A stretch of DNA of 18,569 nucleotides, taken from contig JAZNXY010000129.1 in assembly GCA_045594105.1 (NCBI GenBank), forward strand, positions 1 through 18,569, given 5' to 3'. Every line of letters starts with the position of its first letter. Positions within the stretch are counted from its first letter, which is position 1. The DNA is from URNF01 sp045594105 (GTDB lineage: Bacteria; Bacillota; Clostridia; Oscillospirales; Acutalibacteraceae). The translations under genes and the position numbers were made by a program. The notes under the pieces are model-generated. The model did not search any database and was not told where the DNA came from. It saw only the letters and a program-made list of their open reading frames with translations. This document shows positions 7,589 to 15,078 of the stretch, in pieces.

Positions 7589-8136
7589 TATTCGTCGATA
7601 AACTCCGTGGGGTTTAAGCGGATATATTCCGCCAAACGGGCAAGCGGCTGTTCTTTTTCTATTGCCGCAGTCACCGCATCGGGGCGGCCGTCCGCTGTCA
7701 AAAACGCCTGCACAGCGGCGGCGGTATCTTCCGCTTCCACCGTTTTAAGTCCTTCCAGACCCAAATCGTTAAAACGGGCGGTACCCTTTCCTGTCAATGC
7801 TGCCACCCCGTTATGTTCGATTTCCATCATCATCAACCACACGAAATACACCGCACATCTGCCACGACCGAGCTTCGGGAATGCTATTAGCGGGTCGGGC
7901 CTGCGACGGGGCAATTTTCCCATTAAATTGGCAACAACCGCAATCACCAACTGCTCATCGGGCGTGTTGGCGAGCGTTTCTGCGGTGAGCACTTTATATT
8001 GCTCCTGCAATTCCTCCGCACGGGTCTTTTTGTGCGGCTTTGCCTGCCGCATCAGTAACAGACCAACGATGCATGCCGCAAAAACCAACAGCAGCAATAT
8101 ATAGCCGTCACTGCCTACTGCAAAAAAATCGTTCAT
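7588..8136 (-). CDS. Small membrane-anchored protein of unknown function, coupled to rsmI
   Basis: A 182-residue protein with an N-terminal membrane span (about residues 11-29), a basic Lys/Arg/His stretch (30-40) that would hold the rest in the cytosol, and a soluble domain. The domain has LPRRRPDPLIAFPKL, then a hydrophobic helix and EIEHNGVAALTGKGTARFNDLG. The helix plus E-x-x-x-N-G pattern faintly recalls DMP19/DUF4375-type proteins; I treat this as a lead only. Its ATG overlaps the rsmI stop as ATGA (8133-8136), so translation is coupled, and it ends at the block's terminator. In Bacillus subtilis abrB, not a gene like this, follows the rsmI homologue. Function unknown. Confidence 0.8.
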   Translation of the reverse strand: MNDFFAVGSDGYILLLLVFAACIVGLLLMRQAKPHKKTRAEELQEQYKVLTAETLANTPDEQLVIAVVANLMGKLPRRRPDPLIAFPKLGRGRCAVYFVWLMMMEIEHNGVAALTGKGTARFNDLGLEGLKTVEAEDTAAAVQAFLTADGRPDAVTAAIEKEQPLARLAEYIRLNPTEFIDE

Positions 8137-8975
8137 TCCGCTTCCACCAATCCTTTATAGATTTCGTTTTTACGGTGTCCCGTTTCTGCGGCTGCCTGCT
8201 TTGCCGCCGCAGTAGGTGACAATCCGTCATCCACCAAATCACGTGCAACCGCTATCGCCTGCTCCAAAGTCAGTGTCTCTTCTTCACGTTTTTCCGCACC
8301 GCCTACAATCACCACAAATTCGCCACGTGGTGCTTCCGAGGAAAACCGCTCTACAGCCGCAGACAAGGTGGTACGTATCACCTCTTCGTGGATTTTTGTC
8401 AGTTCACGTACGAGGGCTATTGGGCGTTCACCGAAGGTGGCATAAAAATCCTTTAAGGTTGCGTGCAGCTTATGCGGTGCTTCATAAAAAATCATGGTGC
8501 GCGTCTCGTCCTTCACTTCGGCAAGATGATCACGACGTGCCCGCTTATTCATACTGAGAAACCCTTCAAATGTAAACCGTCCGGCAGGCATACCTGACAG
8601 TGCCAATGCCGTCACCAGTGCACAAGGGCCCGGCACAATGCCGACAGAAATACCCTGCTCGTGACACATACGCACCAAGTCTTCGCCCGGATCGGAAATG
8701 GCAGGCAAGCCCGCATCGCTCACCAACACACCGTTTTCCCCTGCCAAAAGGCGATCACAAATGACCTGTCCGCTCGCACGTTTGTTATGCTCGTGATAGC
8801 TGACAAGTGGTTTTTTGATTTCAAAATGATTCAGCAGATTGACTGTGACACGGGTATCCTCTGCCGCAATAAAATCTGCCGCTGCCAGTGCCTCCAAAGC
8901 ACGTGGAGAGACGTCCTGCAGATTGCCTATCGGCGTACCCACCAAGGTTAAATGCCCTCTGTTACTATCCTTCAT
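8133..8975 (-). CDS. rsmI: 16S rRNA (cytidine-1402-2'-O)-methyltransferase RsmI
   Basis: A 280-residue SAM-dependent tetrapyrrole-methylase-fold enzyme that 2'-O-methylates C1402 in the ribosomal P site. Motifs in order: LTLVGTPIGNLQDVSPRALEAL, AAEDTRVT, VSYHEHN, VSDAGLPAISDPGEDLV, VPGPCALVTALALSGMPAGRFTFEGF and MIFYEAPHKL. Together they cover the whole family profile, and the length is normal. The start has AGGAG 6 bases upstream and overlaps the trmN6 end by 11 bases. The 4-base overlap with the next gene makes a tight unit. The homologue is yabC in Bacillus subtilis, also downstream of yabB (trmN6). Confidence 0.97.
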   Translation of the reverse strand: MKDSNRGHLTLVGTPIGNLQDVSPRALEALAAADFIAAEDTRVTVNLLNHFEIKKPLVSYHEHNKRASGQVICDRLLAGENGVLVSDAGLPAISDPGEDLVRMCHEQGISVGIVPGPCALVTALALSGMPAGRFTFEGFLSMNKRARRDHLAEVKDETRTMIFYEAPHKLHATLKDFYATFGERPIALVRELTKIHEEVIRTTLSAAVERFSSEAPRGEFVVIVGGAEKREEETLTLEQAIAVARDLVDDGLSPTAAAKQAAAETGHRKNEIYKGLVEAE

Positions 8976-9693
8976 TTACAACTCCTGTACGATATGCACC
9001 GTATATTTCGGCAACAACCGTTTCCTCGTCTAAATATATCGGCGGCAGCAGCTCTACCCCCGCCTTGCCGCCTTTGACCGCATCTATCAGCAGCAAAAAC
9101 GGTGCCGTTCCCTCTCTGTGACTTACCGTCTGCATCCGCTTGGGCTCCAATCCATGCTCACGCAAAGCGCAAACAAGGTCGCAAAGCCGTTCGGGGCGGT
9201 GGCACACACAAAACCTGCCGCCGTATTTCAGCAAATATGCGGCAGCGGCAACCATCGAGGGCATAGTATCCGCCTGCTCGTGCCGTGCTATACGGCGTGC
9301 AGGTGCATCACTCTGCCGCCCACTGTCTGCGGAAAAATACGGTGGGTTACAAATCACCCTGTCAAAGCTGCCCCGTGCCGCTATGCGTTCGGGCTGTCGC
9401 CAATCGGCGCAGAGAAAGGATACTTCCTCCCTCTTGTTTTTCTCGGCGGACAGCCGACACAGACGGATAGCTTCCTCTTGTATATCTACGCCCAACACCG
9501 CTTTCGGTAAAAACGGTTTTTGCAGCAACAGAAACGGAATGACACCGCATCCCGTACCCAGCTCACACACCGTTTCTCCGCTTTTGCGAGAGCGGGCAAA
9601 ATGGCTCAATATTACCGCATCGGTACCAAAACGAAAATCCGTTTTAACGGCTAATGACAAGCCGCCACCGAGCGTTTCCCATAAGTAAGCCAT
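8965..9693 (-). CDS. trmN6: tRNA1(Val) (adenine-37-N6)-methyltransferase, TrmN6 family
   Basis: A 242-residue class I SAM methyltransferase. Motif I is VCELGTGCGVIP (42-53), the acidic strand end is GVDIQEEA (68-75), and the N6-adenine signature NPPY is at 116-119 (VICNPPYF). The N-terminal DFRFGTDAVILSHFA is typical of the YfiC/TrmN6/YabB group, known in E. coli to methylate A37 of tRNA1(Val). The start ATG (complement of 9691-9693) has GAGGTGA about 6 bases upstream. It follows the ferredoxin hairpin and overlaps rsmI by 11 bases. In Bacillus subtilis a GIY-YIG gene (yazA) separates these two; here it is absent. Substrate tRNA is inferred from the family. Confidence 0.93.
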   Translation of the reverse strand: MAYLWETLGGGLSLAVKTDFRFGTDAVILSHFARSRKSGETVCELGTGCGVIPFLLLQKPFLPKAVLGVDIQEEAIRLCRLSAEKNKREEVSFLCADWRQPERIAARGSFDRVICNPPYFSADSGRQSDAPARRIARHEQADTMPSMVAAAAYLLKYGGRFCVCHRPERLCDLVCALREHGLEPKRMQTVSHREGTAPFLLLIDAVKGGKAGVELLPPIYLDEETVVAEIYGAYRTGVVNEG

Positions 9694-9711
9694 ACTTTCA
9701 CCTCAAATGCA

Positions 9712-9742
9712 AATTGCCGGACAGCCACGCTGTCCGGCAATT
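9712..9742 (-). terminator. Strong hairpin between the ferredoxin and trmN6 genes
   Basis: A perfect 14 bp stem (9712-9725 with 9729-9742) with a 3-base loop lies 11 bases after the ferredoxin stop. On the minus strand it is followed by TGCATTT, a poor T-run, so it may be a partial terminator or an mRNA-stabilising 3' end that lets some transcription continue into trmN6-rsmI. Confidence 0.7.
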
Positions 9743-9753
9743 CCGTTTTCCAC

Positions 9754-9924
9754 TTATTCCGCGGTAGCAGCACCCACCGGGCAAGCGTCAGCACAAGCGC
9801 CGCAATCGATGCAGGTAGCTGCATCAACGACGTATTTGCCGTCGCCTTCGGAAATCGCCTCTACGGGGCAACCTTCGGCGCAAGCGCCGCAAGCGATGCA
9901 ATCATCAGTAATTTTGTAGGCCAC
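9754..9924 (-). CDS. 2[4Fe-4S] ferredoxin, clostridial type
   Basis: A complete 56-residue electron carrier. It has two CxxCxxCxxxCP clusters: Cys9-12-15-19 (CIACGACAEGCP) and Cys38-41-44-48 (CIDCGACADACP), separated by VEAISEGDGKYVVDAAT. This is the classic clostridial bacterial-type ferredoxin length and layout, expected to bind two low-potential [4Fe-4S] clusters in the cytosol. The start is GTG (complement of 9922-9924), chosen because GGAGGTG lies 6 bases upstream and MAYKITDDC is the standard N-terminus. It has its own promoter and a strong 3' hairpin, as expected for an abundant protein. It is embedded between ricT and trmN6, where Bacillus subtilis has yabA. Confidence 0.97.
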   Translation of the reverse strand: MAYKITDDCIACGACAEGCPVEAISEGDGKYVVDAATCIDCGACADACPVGAATAE

Positions 9925-9956
9925 AAAAAGCACCTCCTATCAATTAATACAAGACT

Positions 9957-9984
9957 ATATTAGCACATTTTCGAAAAAATGCAA
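9957..9984 (-). promoter_or_regulatory. Promoter of the ferredoxin gene
   Basis: Minus strand: TTGCAT (9979-9984), 16 bp spacer, TAATAT (9957-9962) with extended -10 TGC. It lies 32 bases before the GTG start. The same stretch (9972-9995) can fold into an 8 bp A/T-rich stem that could act as a weak end for the ricT message. Confidence 0.65.
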
Positions 9985-10008
9985 TGCTTTTTTCGCAAAT
10001 ACAGGATT

Positions 10009-10857
10009 TTACTCCTCGTCAACGGGCTGTTCCACCTTGCCGCCCTTGGCACGCAACACCGTAATCTCATCACGGTGTACCGTAATGGGCGGAGAATCCA
10101 CCGCTTTATCCAGACGCACCTTCAACAAGCCAGACAAGGTGTTCGATTCGGTGACAACGCCCTTGCCTTCGGGAGTGGATACCACCGCACCGACACGAGG
10201 GGTCAGCTTGAGCAATTCGTCATAGGTGCTCTGCTCGTATTTGAGGCAACACATCAAGCGGCCGCAGCTGCCCGAAATCTTGGTCGGATTCAAGGACAGA
10301 CCCTGCTCCTTCGCCATTTTGATGGAAACGGGCTCAAAGTCGGGCAAAAACTGTGCACAGCAAAACGGTCTGCCGCAGATGCCTATGCCGCCAAGCATTT
10401 TTGCTTCGTCACGAACACCAATCTGACGTAATTCAATGCGGGTACGGAACACACCCGCCAAATCCTTCACCAAATCACGAAAATCCACTCTGCCGTCCGC
10501 AGTAAAGTAAAACAGGATTTTGGAATTGTCAAACGCATATTCTGCATCCACCAATTTCATATCCAGACCGTGCTCTTCGATCTTTTTCTGACAGGTCTGC
10601 ATCGCACGGCGTTCTTTTTCACGATTTTCCTTCGCACGACACACGTCTTCGTCCGATGCCTTACGTAAAATGGGCTTTAACGGCTGTGACAGCTTTTCCT
10701 CGGGTACTTCCCGACACGCCGTCACCACCTCGCCGCATTCTACGCCACGGGCGGTTTCCACCACCACAAAATCGCCTACCATCGGGCGATACTCGCCCGC
10801 AGCGAAATCATATACTTTTCCGTTTTCACGAAAACGGATACTGATAACCAGTGCCAT
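10009..10857 (-). CDS. ricT: PSP1-domain protein RicT (YaaT), Ric complex subunit
   Basis: A 282-residue soluble protein. The PSP1 core is seen in IRFRENGKVYDF, the GDFVVVETARGVECGEV loop, and the signature region GGIGICGRPFCCAQFLPDF plus SGSCGRLMCCLKYEQ. The six cysteines (161, 166, 167, 198, 203, 204) match those conserved in YaaT/RicT. In Bacillus subtilis RicT joins RicA (YmcA) and RicF (YlbF) in an Fe-S-containing complex that binds RNase Y and affects mRNA processing, biofilm, competence and sporulation. The start is the ATG at 10857; a TTG three codons upstream is too close to AAAGG. It lies 18 bases after holB, as in Bacillus, and the partners are not in this window. Confidence 0.95.
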   Translation of the reverse strand: MALVISIRFRENGKVYDFAAGEYRPMVGDFVVVETARGVECGEVVTACREVPEEKLSQPLKPILRKASDEDVCRAKENREKERRAMQTCQKKIEEHGLDMKLVDAEYAFDNSKILFYFTADGRVDFRDLVKDLAGVFRTRIELRQIGVRDEAKMLGGIGICGRPFCCAQFLPDFEPVSIKMAKEQGLSLNPTKISGSCGRLMCCLKYEQSTYDELLKLTPRVGAVVSTPEGKGVVTESNTLSGLLKVRLDKAVDSPPITVHRDEITVLRAKGGKVEQPVDEE

Positions 10858-10875
10858 ATATTTCAAAACCTTTCT

Positions 10876-11880
10876 TTATTTGCAGGTACGCAGCTTTGCG
10901 CACAAGCGGGTAAGCAGGAGATTGAGATTCATATTCCGCAGGTTTGCAAGACGCATTTCTTCCAAAACCTGAAGCATTGCCAATAATCGCTTGCCGCTCA
11001 TACCCGCAGCAAGCTTTTTTGCGGTTTCGGGAGCTGTCGAAACGGTGGTTTCTCCGCCGTAATGCAAGGTAAGTGCATCACGCAGAATCAAGATCAGTGC
11101 ATTCAGCACGCCCGTGATGGCAGGTTTGTCCTTTTCTAAACGTCCCGTCAACTGCATAAACGGCCACGCCGAAGGTGCGAGCAGTGCTTCCGCCAGCAAG
11201 GGAGATACCTCCAGCACCTTTTGCAGTGTATCGTCCTGCACGTCAGCGAGCACCTTGCCGATCACACCGCCGGATACCGCAAACGCACGATAGAGGGTTT
11301 GTTCATCGGTTTGAGGCAACCGTTCACGTAAAAGCGGTGCCGCCTGTTCCCATTCCACACCGCCAAGCGATACTGTCTGCACACGTGAGCGGATGGTCGC
11401 AAGCATCTGCGCACGGTTTTCACAGGTGAGAATAAAAATAAGATGCCGTGGCGGCTCTTCCAGAATCTTCAGCAGTGCATTTTGTGCCTGCGGTGTCATG
11501 GTATGCGCATCACACAAAATCAACACACGTACCGCCGCCTCATTTGGCATCACATATGCGCTGTCCCGCAATGCACGGATCCGTTCAATATGAAACGAAT
11601 TATTACTGCCCGTACCGCCACCGGTCACCAGCTCTACGTCGGGGTGAATCCCCTCGGCAACCTTTCGGCAGGGGTTACACACTCCACACGGACGCTGCTC
11701 GGTGTTTTCACACACTGCCGCCTTCGCCACCGCCCGGGCAAGGGTCTTTTTACCACAGCCGACAGGGCCTTCAATCAACAATGCGTGCGGAAAACGCCCT
11801 GCCGCTATATCCGCAGAAAGCTGTCGCAAGGCGTTTTCATTACCAACAATGTTTTCAAAAATGTTTTCAGAACTTCTCAT
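10876..11880 (-). CDS. holB: DNA polymerase III delta' subunit (clamp loader)
   Basis: A 334-residue AAA+ clamp-loader subunit. It has NIVGNENALRQL (10-21), PHALLIEGPVGCGKKTLA (31-48, intact Walker A), a four-cysteine zinc module (Cys57, 65, 68, 71; CGVCNPC), a Walker B/sensor region with ALLKILEEPP (135-144), and RSRVQ at the SRC-motif position, with Val in place of Cys. The C-terminal helical collar is poorly conserved but of normal length. The ATG overlaps the darA end by 14 bases; no good ribosome site is visible, so expression probably relies on coupling to darA. Position between darA and ricT is the usual Bacillota arrangement, minus yaaR. Confidence 0.93.
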   Translation of the reverse strand: MRSSENIFENIVGNENALRQLSADIAAGRFPHALLIEGPVGCGKKTLARAVAKAAVCENTEQRPCGVCNPCRKVAEGIHPDVELVTGGGTGSNNSFHIERIRALRDSAYVMPNEAAVRVLILCDAHTMTPQAQNALLKILEEPPRHLIFILTCENRAQMLATIRSRVQTVSLGGVEWEQAAPLLRERLPQTDEQTLYRAFAVSGGVIGKVLADVQDDTLQKVLEVSPLLAEALLAPSAWPFMQLTGRLEKDKPAITGVLNALILILRDALTLHYGGETTVSTAPETAKKLAAGMSGKRLLAMLQVLEEMRLANLRNMNLNLLLTRLCAKLRTCK

Positions 11881-12187
11881 AACGGTTTACGTCGGTTACA
11901 AAGACAGTCGCACCACCAACGGTAACCTCCTCAGGGAAGGTGGTGTATTCCGAGCCACCGTAAATGTTGCTGGAAACCATCTGTGTACGTTTCTTGGAAT
12001 ATTTTTTGACAACTTCCAAAGCTTCATCCACACGGTCATCTTCCAGACCCAAAAGGAAGGTAGTGTTACCCGCCTTTAAAAATCCACCCGTCGTAGCCAG
12101 CTTCGTTGTCGGAAAGCCCGCACGAATCAAAGCGGATGCCACCATATTGCTGTCATCCTTATTTACGATAGCAAAAACCAATTTCAT
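11867..12187 (-). CDS. darA: Cyclic di-AMP receptor DarA/PstA (YaaQ)
   Basis: A 106-residue PII-like signalling protein (family usual about 109). The sequence follows the family closely: MKLVFAIVNKDD, then ALIRAGFPTTKLATTGGFLKAGNTT, FLLGLEDDRVDEAL, and EVTVGGATVFV near the end. DarA trimers bind c-di-AMP between subunits in Bacillus subtilis, Listeria and Staphylococcus; the downstream target is not settled. AGGAG lies 11 bases before the ATG and a SigA-type promoter lies upstream. It heads the darA-holB-ricT unit and overlaps holB by 14 bases. Confidence 0.97.
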   Translation of the reverse strand: MKLVFAIVNKDDSNMVASALIRAGFPTTKLATTGGFLKAGNTTFLLGLEDDRVDEALEVVKKYSKKRTQMVSSNIYGGSEYTTFPEEVTVGGATVFVTDVNRYEKF

Positions 12188-12223
12188 AGAAGTAACATCT
12201 CCTGTCCCGTAGATTATATATAC

Positions 12224-12252
12224 ATTATATCGTATTTATTTGCATAGCACAA
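12224..12252 (-). promoter_or_regulatory. Promoter of the darA-holB-ricT unit
   Basis: Minus strand: TTGTGC (12247-12252), 17 bp spacer, consensus TATAAT (12224-12229), about 37 bases before the darA ATG. No terminator is visible after the preceding glycosidase gene, so some read-through into darA is possible. Confidence 0.75.
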
Positions 12253-12269
12253 GTACTTTTTTTGATTTT

Positions 12270-13418
12270 TTAGTACACCATCCAGCCGTTAGGCAGATAC
12301 CGTGCACCCGCAGGACCGCAGGGCTTATTGATGAGCTGATTATTGATAACCATCGTGGTGGATGAGCCACCATCAAGGTTTGCCGCCGTTACCGCACCGT
12401 ATTCCCACATAATGTCGGTGATGGTACGCATATTGCCGCCGATCATACCCGCCTGTCTGCCGTCAATGGTGAGCAGCAAAACGGTACCGTCAGCGGTCTG
12501 TCCGATAGCGGCACGAGGGTCTTCACCGCCCGATATACCGTAAAAGCCCGCACGTTTTCCGTTGACAATCAGAAACGGCTTAAAAGACACGGCATCACGG
12601 ATTTTTTGGTCGATGATCTGCTGCTTGGTAAAGTTGCCCAGCACCAACACATTGTCCTCATTAAAACCGATAACATTGTAGGTGGACTGATCGGGATTGG
12701 CATACAGAATCTCGCTGTCCTTCACGCACAAATAGGTGGGGAAGTTGCCCGAGCCGACGCCGCCGACATCCACAAAGCCGCCTGCGTTAATGCCTGCGGT
12801 GGCACCCAGCCGTGCACACATATCCGGCAGCTTTTCACCGTACGAGCCGTTTACCATAAAGTTTTTGCACAAGCCCAGCTTGACACGTGACGGGTCTTTT
12901 ACACGAATCAGGCGTGCCACGTAGTTTTTCTCATTAAACTGTAAAACGTCCATACCTTCTTCTTCGTATATGGTGGTGACGTTATAGCCGCCCCACGTCG
13001 TGCGGGGACCCGCCGAAGCGGTCGTGGTGGGCTTTGCGGCAGAAGTGGTGGTTGTGCCGCCACCTGTCGTGGTCGCAACGGTTGTGCCACCTGTCATGGT
13101 TGCAACCGTCGTGGTGGGTTTGCTGATTTGAATGAGGTTAGGGTCGGTAAACCCTTCCGGCTCTTCCACACGGTTTTCATTCAGAATGCGGTCAATGGTT
13201 TTTTCGGGTAAAAAAGCGGTGCAAAGCCACGGATTAGAGGTGTGATAGGTCATCATCACGTACTGTGCACGTGCTTTCGGGAAAAACGGTGAATATAAGA
13301 ATACGAAAAAGCCGATAACCGCAAGACCGACAAGCGAGCCCAGACCGATGCCGAACCATTTCAGTACTTTTAGGAATGCTTGCAGCGTTGCGCTTAGGGG
13401 CGCTGTATGTTTTGCCAT
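12270..13418 (-). CDS. Membrane-anchored phosphodiester glycosidase (NAGPA/DUF2233-like)
   Basis: A 382-residue protein with AAGGAG 8 bases before the ATG. Order of parts: a short basic N-terminus, one membrane segment (about 22-42), an extracellular spacer, a Thr/Gly-rich linker (102-135), and a phosphodiester glycosidase domain (about 145-382). Family marks are the GINAGGF turn (209-215), PFLIVNGKR (281-289), PRAAIGQTADGTVLLLTIDGR (301-321) and the C-terminal AANLDGGSSTTMV (345-357). The family includes the human uncovering enzyme and bacterial proteins in exopolysaccharide loci, which cleave sugar-1-phosphodiester bonds; the bacterial substrate is unknown. It is divergent from a LamG-like surface protein. 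Its own promoter is visible; no terminator is seen. Confidence 0.88.
   Translation of the reverse strand: MAKHTAPLSATLQAFLKVLKWFGIGLGSLVGLAVIGFFVFLYSPFFPKARAQYVMMTYHTSNPWLCTAFLPEKTIDRILNENRVEEPEGFTDPNLIQISKPTTTVATMTGGTTVATTTGGGTTTTSAAKPTTTASAGPRTTWGGYNVTTIYEEEGMDVLQFNEKNYVARLIRVKDPSRVKLGLCKNFMVNGSYGEKLPDMCARLGATAGINAGGFVDVGGVGSGNFPTYLCVKDSEILYANPDQSTYNVIGFNEDNVLVLGNFTKQQIIDQKIRDAVSFKPFLIVNGKRAGFYGISGGEDPRAAIGQTADGTVLLLTIDGRQAGMIGGNMRTITDIMWEYGAVTAANLDGGSSTTMVINNQLINKPCGPAGARYLPNGWMVY
13060..13113 (-). repeat. Two tandem 27-base repeats coding the Thr/Gly linker
   Basis: 13060-13086 and 13087-13113 are imperfect tandem copies with four mismatches, each coding nine residues of the V-A-T-x-T-G-G-T-T type. 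They lie in the glycosidase linker and may vary in copy number. Confidence 0.8.
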
Positions 13419-13449
13419 TTGCCAATCTCCTTATGTCGTAGTACCTGTT

Positions 13450-13479
13450 ATCATACCATATCCCACAAAAAAAGTGCAA
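13450..13479 (-). promoter_or_regulatory. Promoter of the phosphodiester glycosidase gene
   Basis: Minus strand: TTGCAC (13474-13479), 18 bp spacer, TATGAT (13450-13455) with extended -10 TGG, about 32 bases before the ATG. Confidence 0.65.
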
Positions 13480-13526
13480 TACTCCGCAGAAAATTTCCTT
13501 TATTTTATTTTTTCATTGACTTTTGT

Positions 13527-13554
13527 TTGAAAAAAGCGGAAAATAGAGTATATG
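13527..13554 (+). promoter_or_regulatory. Possible promoter of the LamG-like gene
   Basis: TTGAAA (13527-13532), 16 bp spacer, TATATG (13549-13554). A second -35 candidate, TTGACT at 13516-13521, is 22 bp from TAGAGT and therefore less likely. About 34 bases separate the -10 from the GTG start. Confidence 0.45.
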
Positions 13555-13587
13555 TTTGAAATAGATCTGCTGAAAGGGAGGGGTTTT

Positions 13588-14976
13588 GTGCGACGCATTA
13601 CCACCTTGCTCGTGTGCCTGTTGATACTGTTCTCTATGTCGGTCACGGCGGCACCTGCCACCGATGACATCTATATACTGCCTAAAGGACGGCTCTCCGC
13701 AGAGGTTTCCTACCACGGCGAGCATGCGGAACCTGTTTTTGAGCAAGGCGTCAACGAGGAAAAAGCACTGGTGCTGGACGGCACCGAGTATCTGACTGTT
13801 GACATATCCGAGCTGCAAGCACCCTTTACCCTCTCCACGTGGGTCAATTGGCAGGGGCAAGCCGCCGACCAACGTATTTTTTCGTTTGTAAAAACGGACA
13901 GTGAGAATTACCTGTCGGTGTCCCCCTTTACCGATATCGCTGTGGTTGGCAAACCGGCAGCCAACGGCTTTACCCTGTTGACCTCCTGCTTCAAAGAGGA
14001 GTTTTTACGTGAAAATTATTATAACCCCACCATTGACGGCGTAAGTGATGCCCTCCCCAAAAACACCTGGCATCATATTGCTTTTACCGTTAATGAAACC
14101 GCCGTCACCATATATATTGACGGTGTCGCCTGGAAAACGGTCAACCTGCCGTTTGCCTACACCGAATTGGGTGCGGACATCCTGTATATCGGCAGTGCCA
14201 ACAACGGCTTCAATGGCTTTGTGGGTATGCTGCAAGCATTCACCCTGCATAAAACAGAGTTAGACGCCACTACTATTGCACGCATGGCACAGGGCATTGC
14301 CGACGACGATACCGAAACGCCCGTATCGGTCGGCGCATACGCCGCTGCCACCCTGCCGACTGCAGATATGCTGCAGCAAACCAAAGAGATTACCTTGACC
14401 GCAAACGGTGAGGCGACTTTTGCCGCTTCCTCGCCTGCTTTTTGGGAAAAACCGCAGATTGCAACAGGACAGACCGTTCGTGGCACCCTGACGGTACAGA
14501 ATAAAAGCAACAACCCTGCCAACCTGCAGCTTGCCGAGATCGTTCTGCCTGCGGCGGACACCCCCGCTTACCGCTATTTATCCGAAATCTGTGTGACAGT
14601 GGCGCAGGGAGATACCCTTCTGTATGAAGGCCCGTATACGGCATTGCAGGCAAGCTCTCTCGCATGGCGCTGGCAGCCAATGCCCAATGACCGACAGTTT
14701 ACGTACACTATCACCCTGTCCCGCCCCTTCTCCTCTGTCGCCGAAGCGGTGGATACGACGGTACTGTGGAACTGGGAGACCGCTTTACTTCCCATGCACA
14801 AGAATCCGATTCACGGTATTCAAACCGATGTGTGGCTGTTGATTGTGTTGGCAGTATCCGCTATAGCAGCGGGCTTCTCCATCTACTGGGCTATCGTCCG
14901 CCGTCCACGCCGCATATTCACCGTGTGGGATACGGTTGCACAAAGGATACGGTCTTTGTTCCGTAAAAACGGCTGA
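13588..14976 (+). CDS. Secreted LamG-like (concanavalin A-fold) protein with C-terminal membrane anchor
   Basis: A 462-residue protein. I choose the GTG at 13588, with GGGAGG 6 bases upstream, over the ATG at 13552, which has no ribosome site. A signal peptide (RR, then a Leu/Ile/Val core, then S-V-T-A-A) opens it. Residues about 30-235 form a LamG-type jelly roll: FTLSTWVNW, NTWHHIAFTVNETAVTIYIDG, ADILYIGSANNGFNGFVGMLQAFTLHKTEL. Next is a second beta-rich stretch (about 265-405) of unknown family, then one membrane span (about 415-437) and a basic cytosolic tail. Such domains usually bind carbohydrate or fold as surface scaffolds; no catalytic site is visible. It is divergent from the glycosidase gene, so a shared role at the cell surface is plausible but unproven. 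Confidence 0.8.
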   Translation: MRRITTLLVCLLILFSMSVTAAPATDDIYILPKGRLSAEVSYHGEHAEPVFEQGVNEEKALVLDGTEYLTVDISELQAPFTLSTWVNWQGQAADQRIFSFVKTDSENYLSVSPFTDIAVVGKPAANGFTLLTSCFKEEFLRENYYNPTIDGVSDALPKNTWHHIAFTVNETAVTIYIDGVAWKTVNLPFAYTELGADILYIGSANNGFNGFVGMLQAFTLHKTELDATTIARMAQGIADDDTETPVSVGAYAAATLPTADMLQQTKEITLTANGEATFAASSPAFWEKPQIATGQTVRGTLTVQNKSNNPANLQLAEIVLPAADTPAYRYLSEICVTVAQGDTLLYEGPYTALQASSLAWRWQPMPNDRQFTYTITLSRPFSSVAEAVDTTVLWNWETALLPMHKNPIHGIQTDVWLLIVLAVSAIAAGFSIYWAIVRRPRRIFTVWDTVAQRIRSLFRKNG

Positions 14977-14984
14977 TAAGCTTC

Positions 14985-15013
14985 AAAAAGAGGTGCTGCG
15001 GCACCTCTTTTTT
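14985..15013 (+). terminator. Terminator of the LamG-like gene
   Basis: A 12 bp stem (14985-14996 with 15001-15012), a 4-base loop and a T-run 15008-15013. Confidence 0.93.
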
Positions 15014-15027
15014 CTAGTAATATCACC

Positions 15028-15056
15028 TTGCAAACCTATAAAAAACAGAGTATAAT
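15028..15056 (+). promoter_or_regulatory. Promoter of the SLOG gene
   Basis: TTGCAA (15028-15033), 17 bp spacer, consensus TATAAT (15051-15056), only 22 bases before the ATG. Confidence 0.8.
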
Positions 15057-15078
15057 GGCAAGGAAAAGTGGTGACAGT

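Noticed and set aside
9707..9919. Plus-strand open frame opposite the ferredoxin (70 codons)
   Set aside because: It is the antisense shadow of the ferredoxin; its repeated AQAP pattern reflects the Cys-Gly-Ala-Cys codons of the real gene.
9972..9995. Terminator after ricT
   Set aside because: The 8 bp stem is almost all A/T, has no trailing T-run and overlaps the ferredoxin -35, so it is weak evidence.
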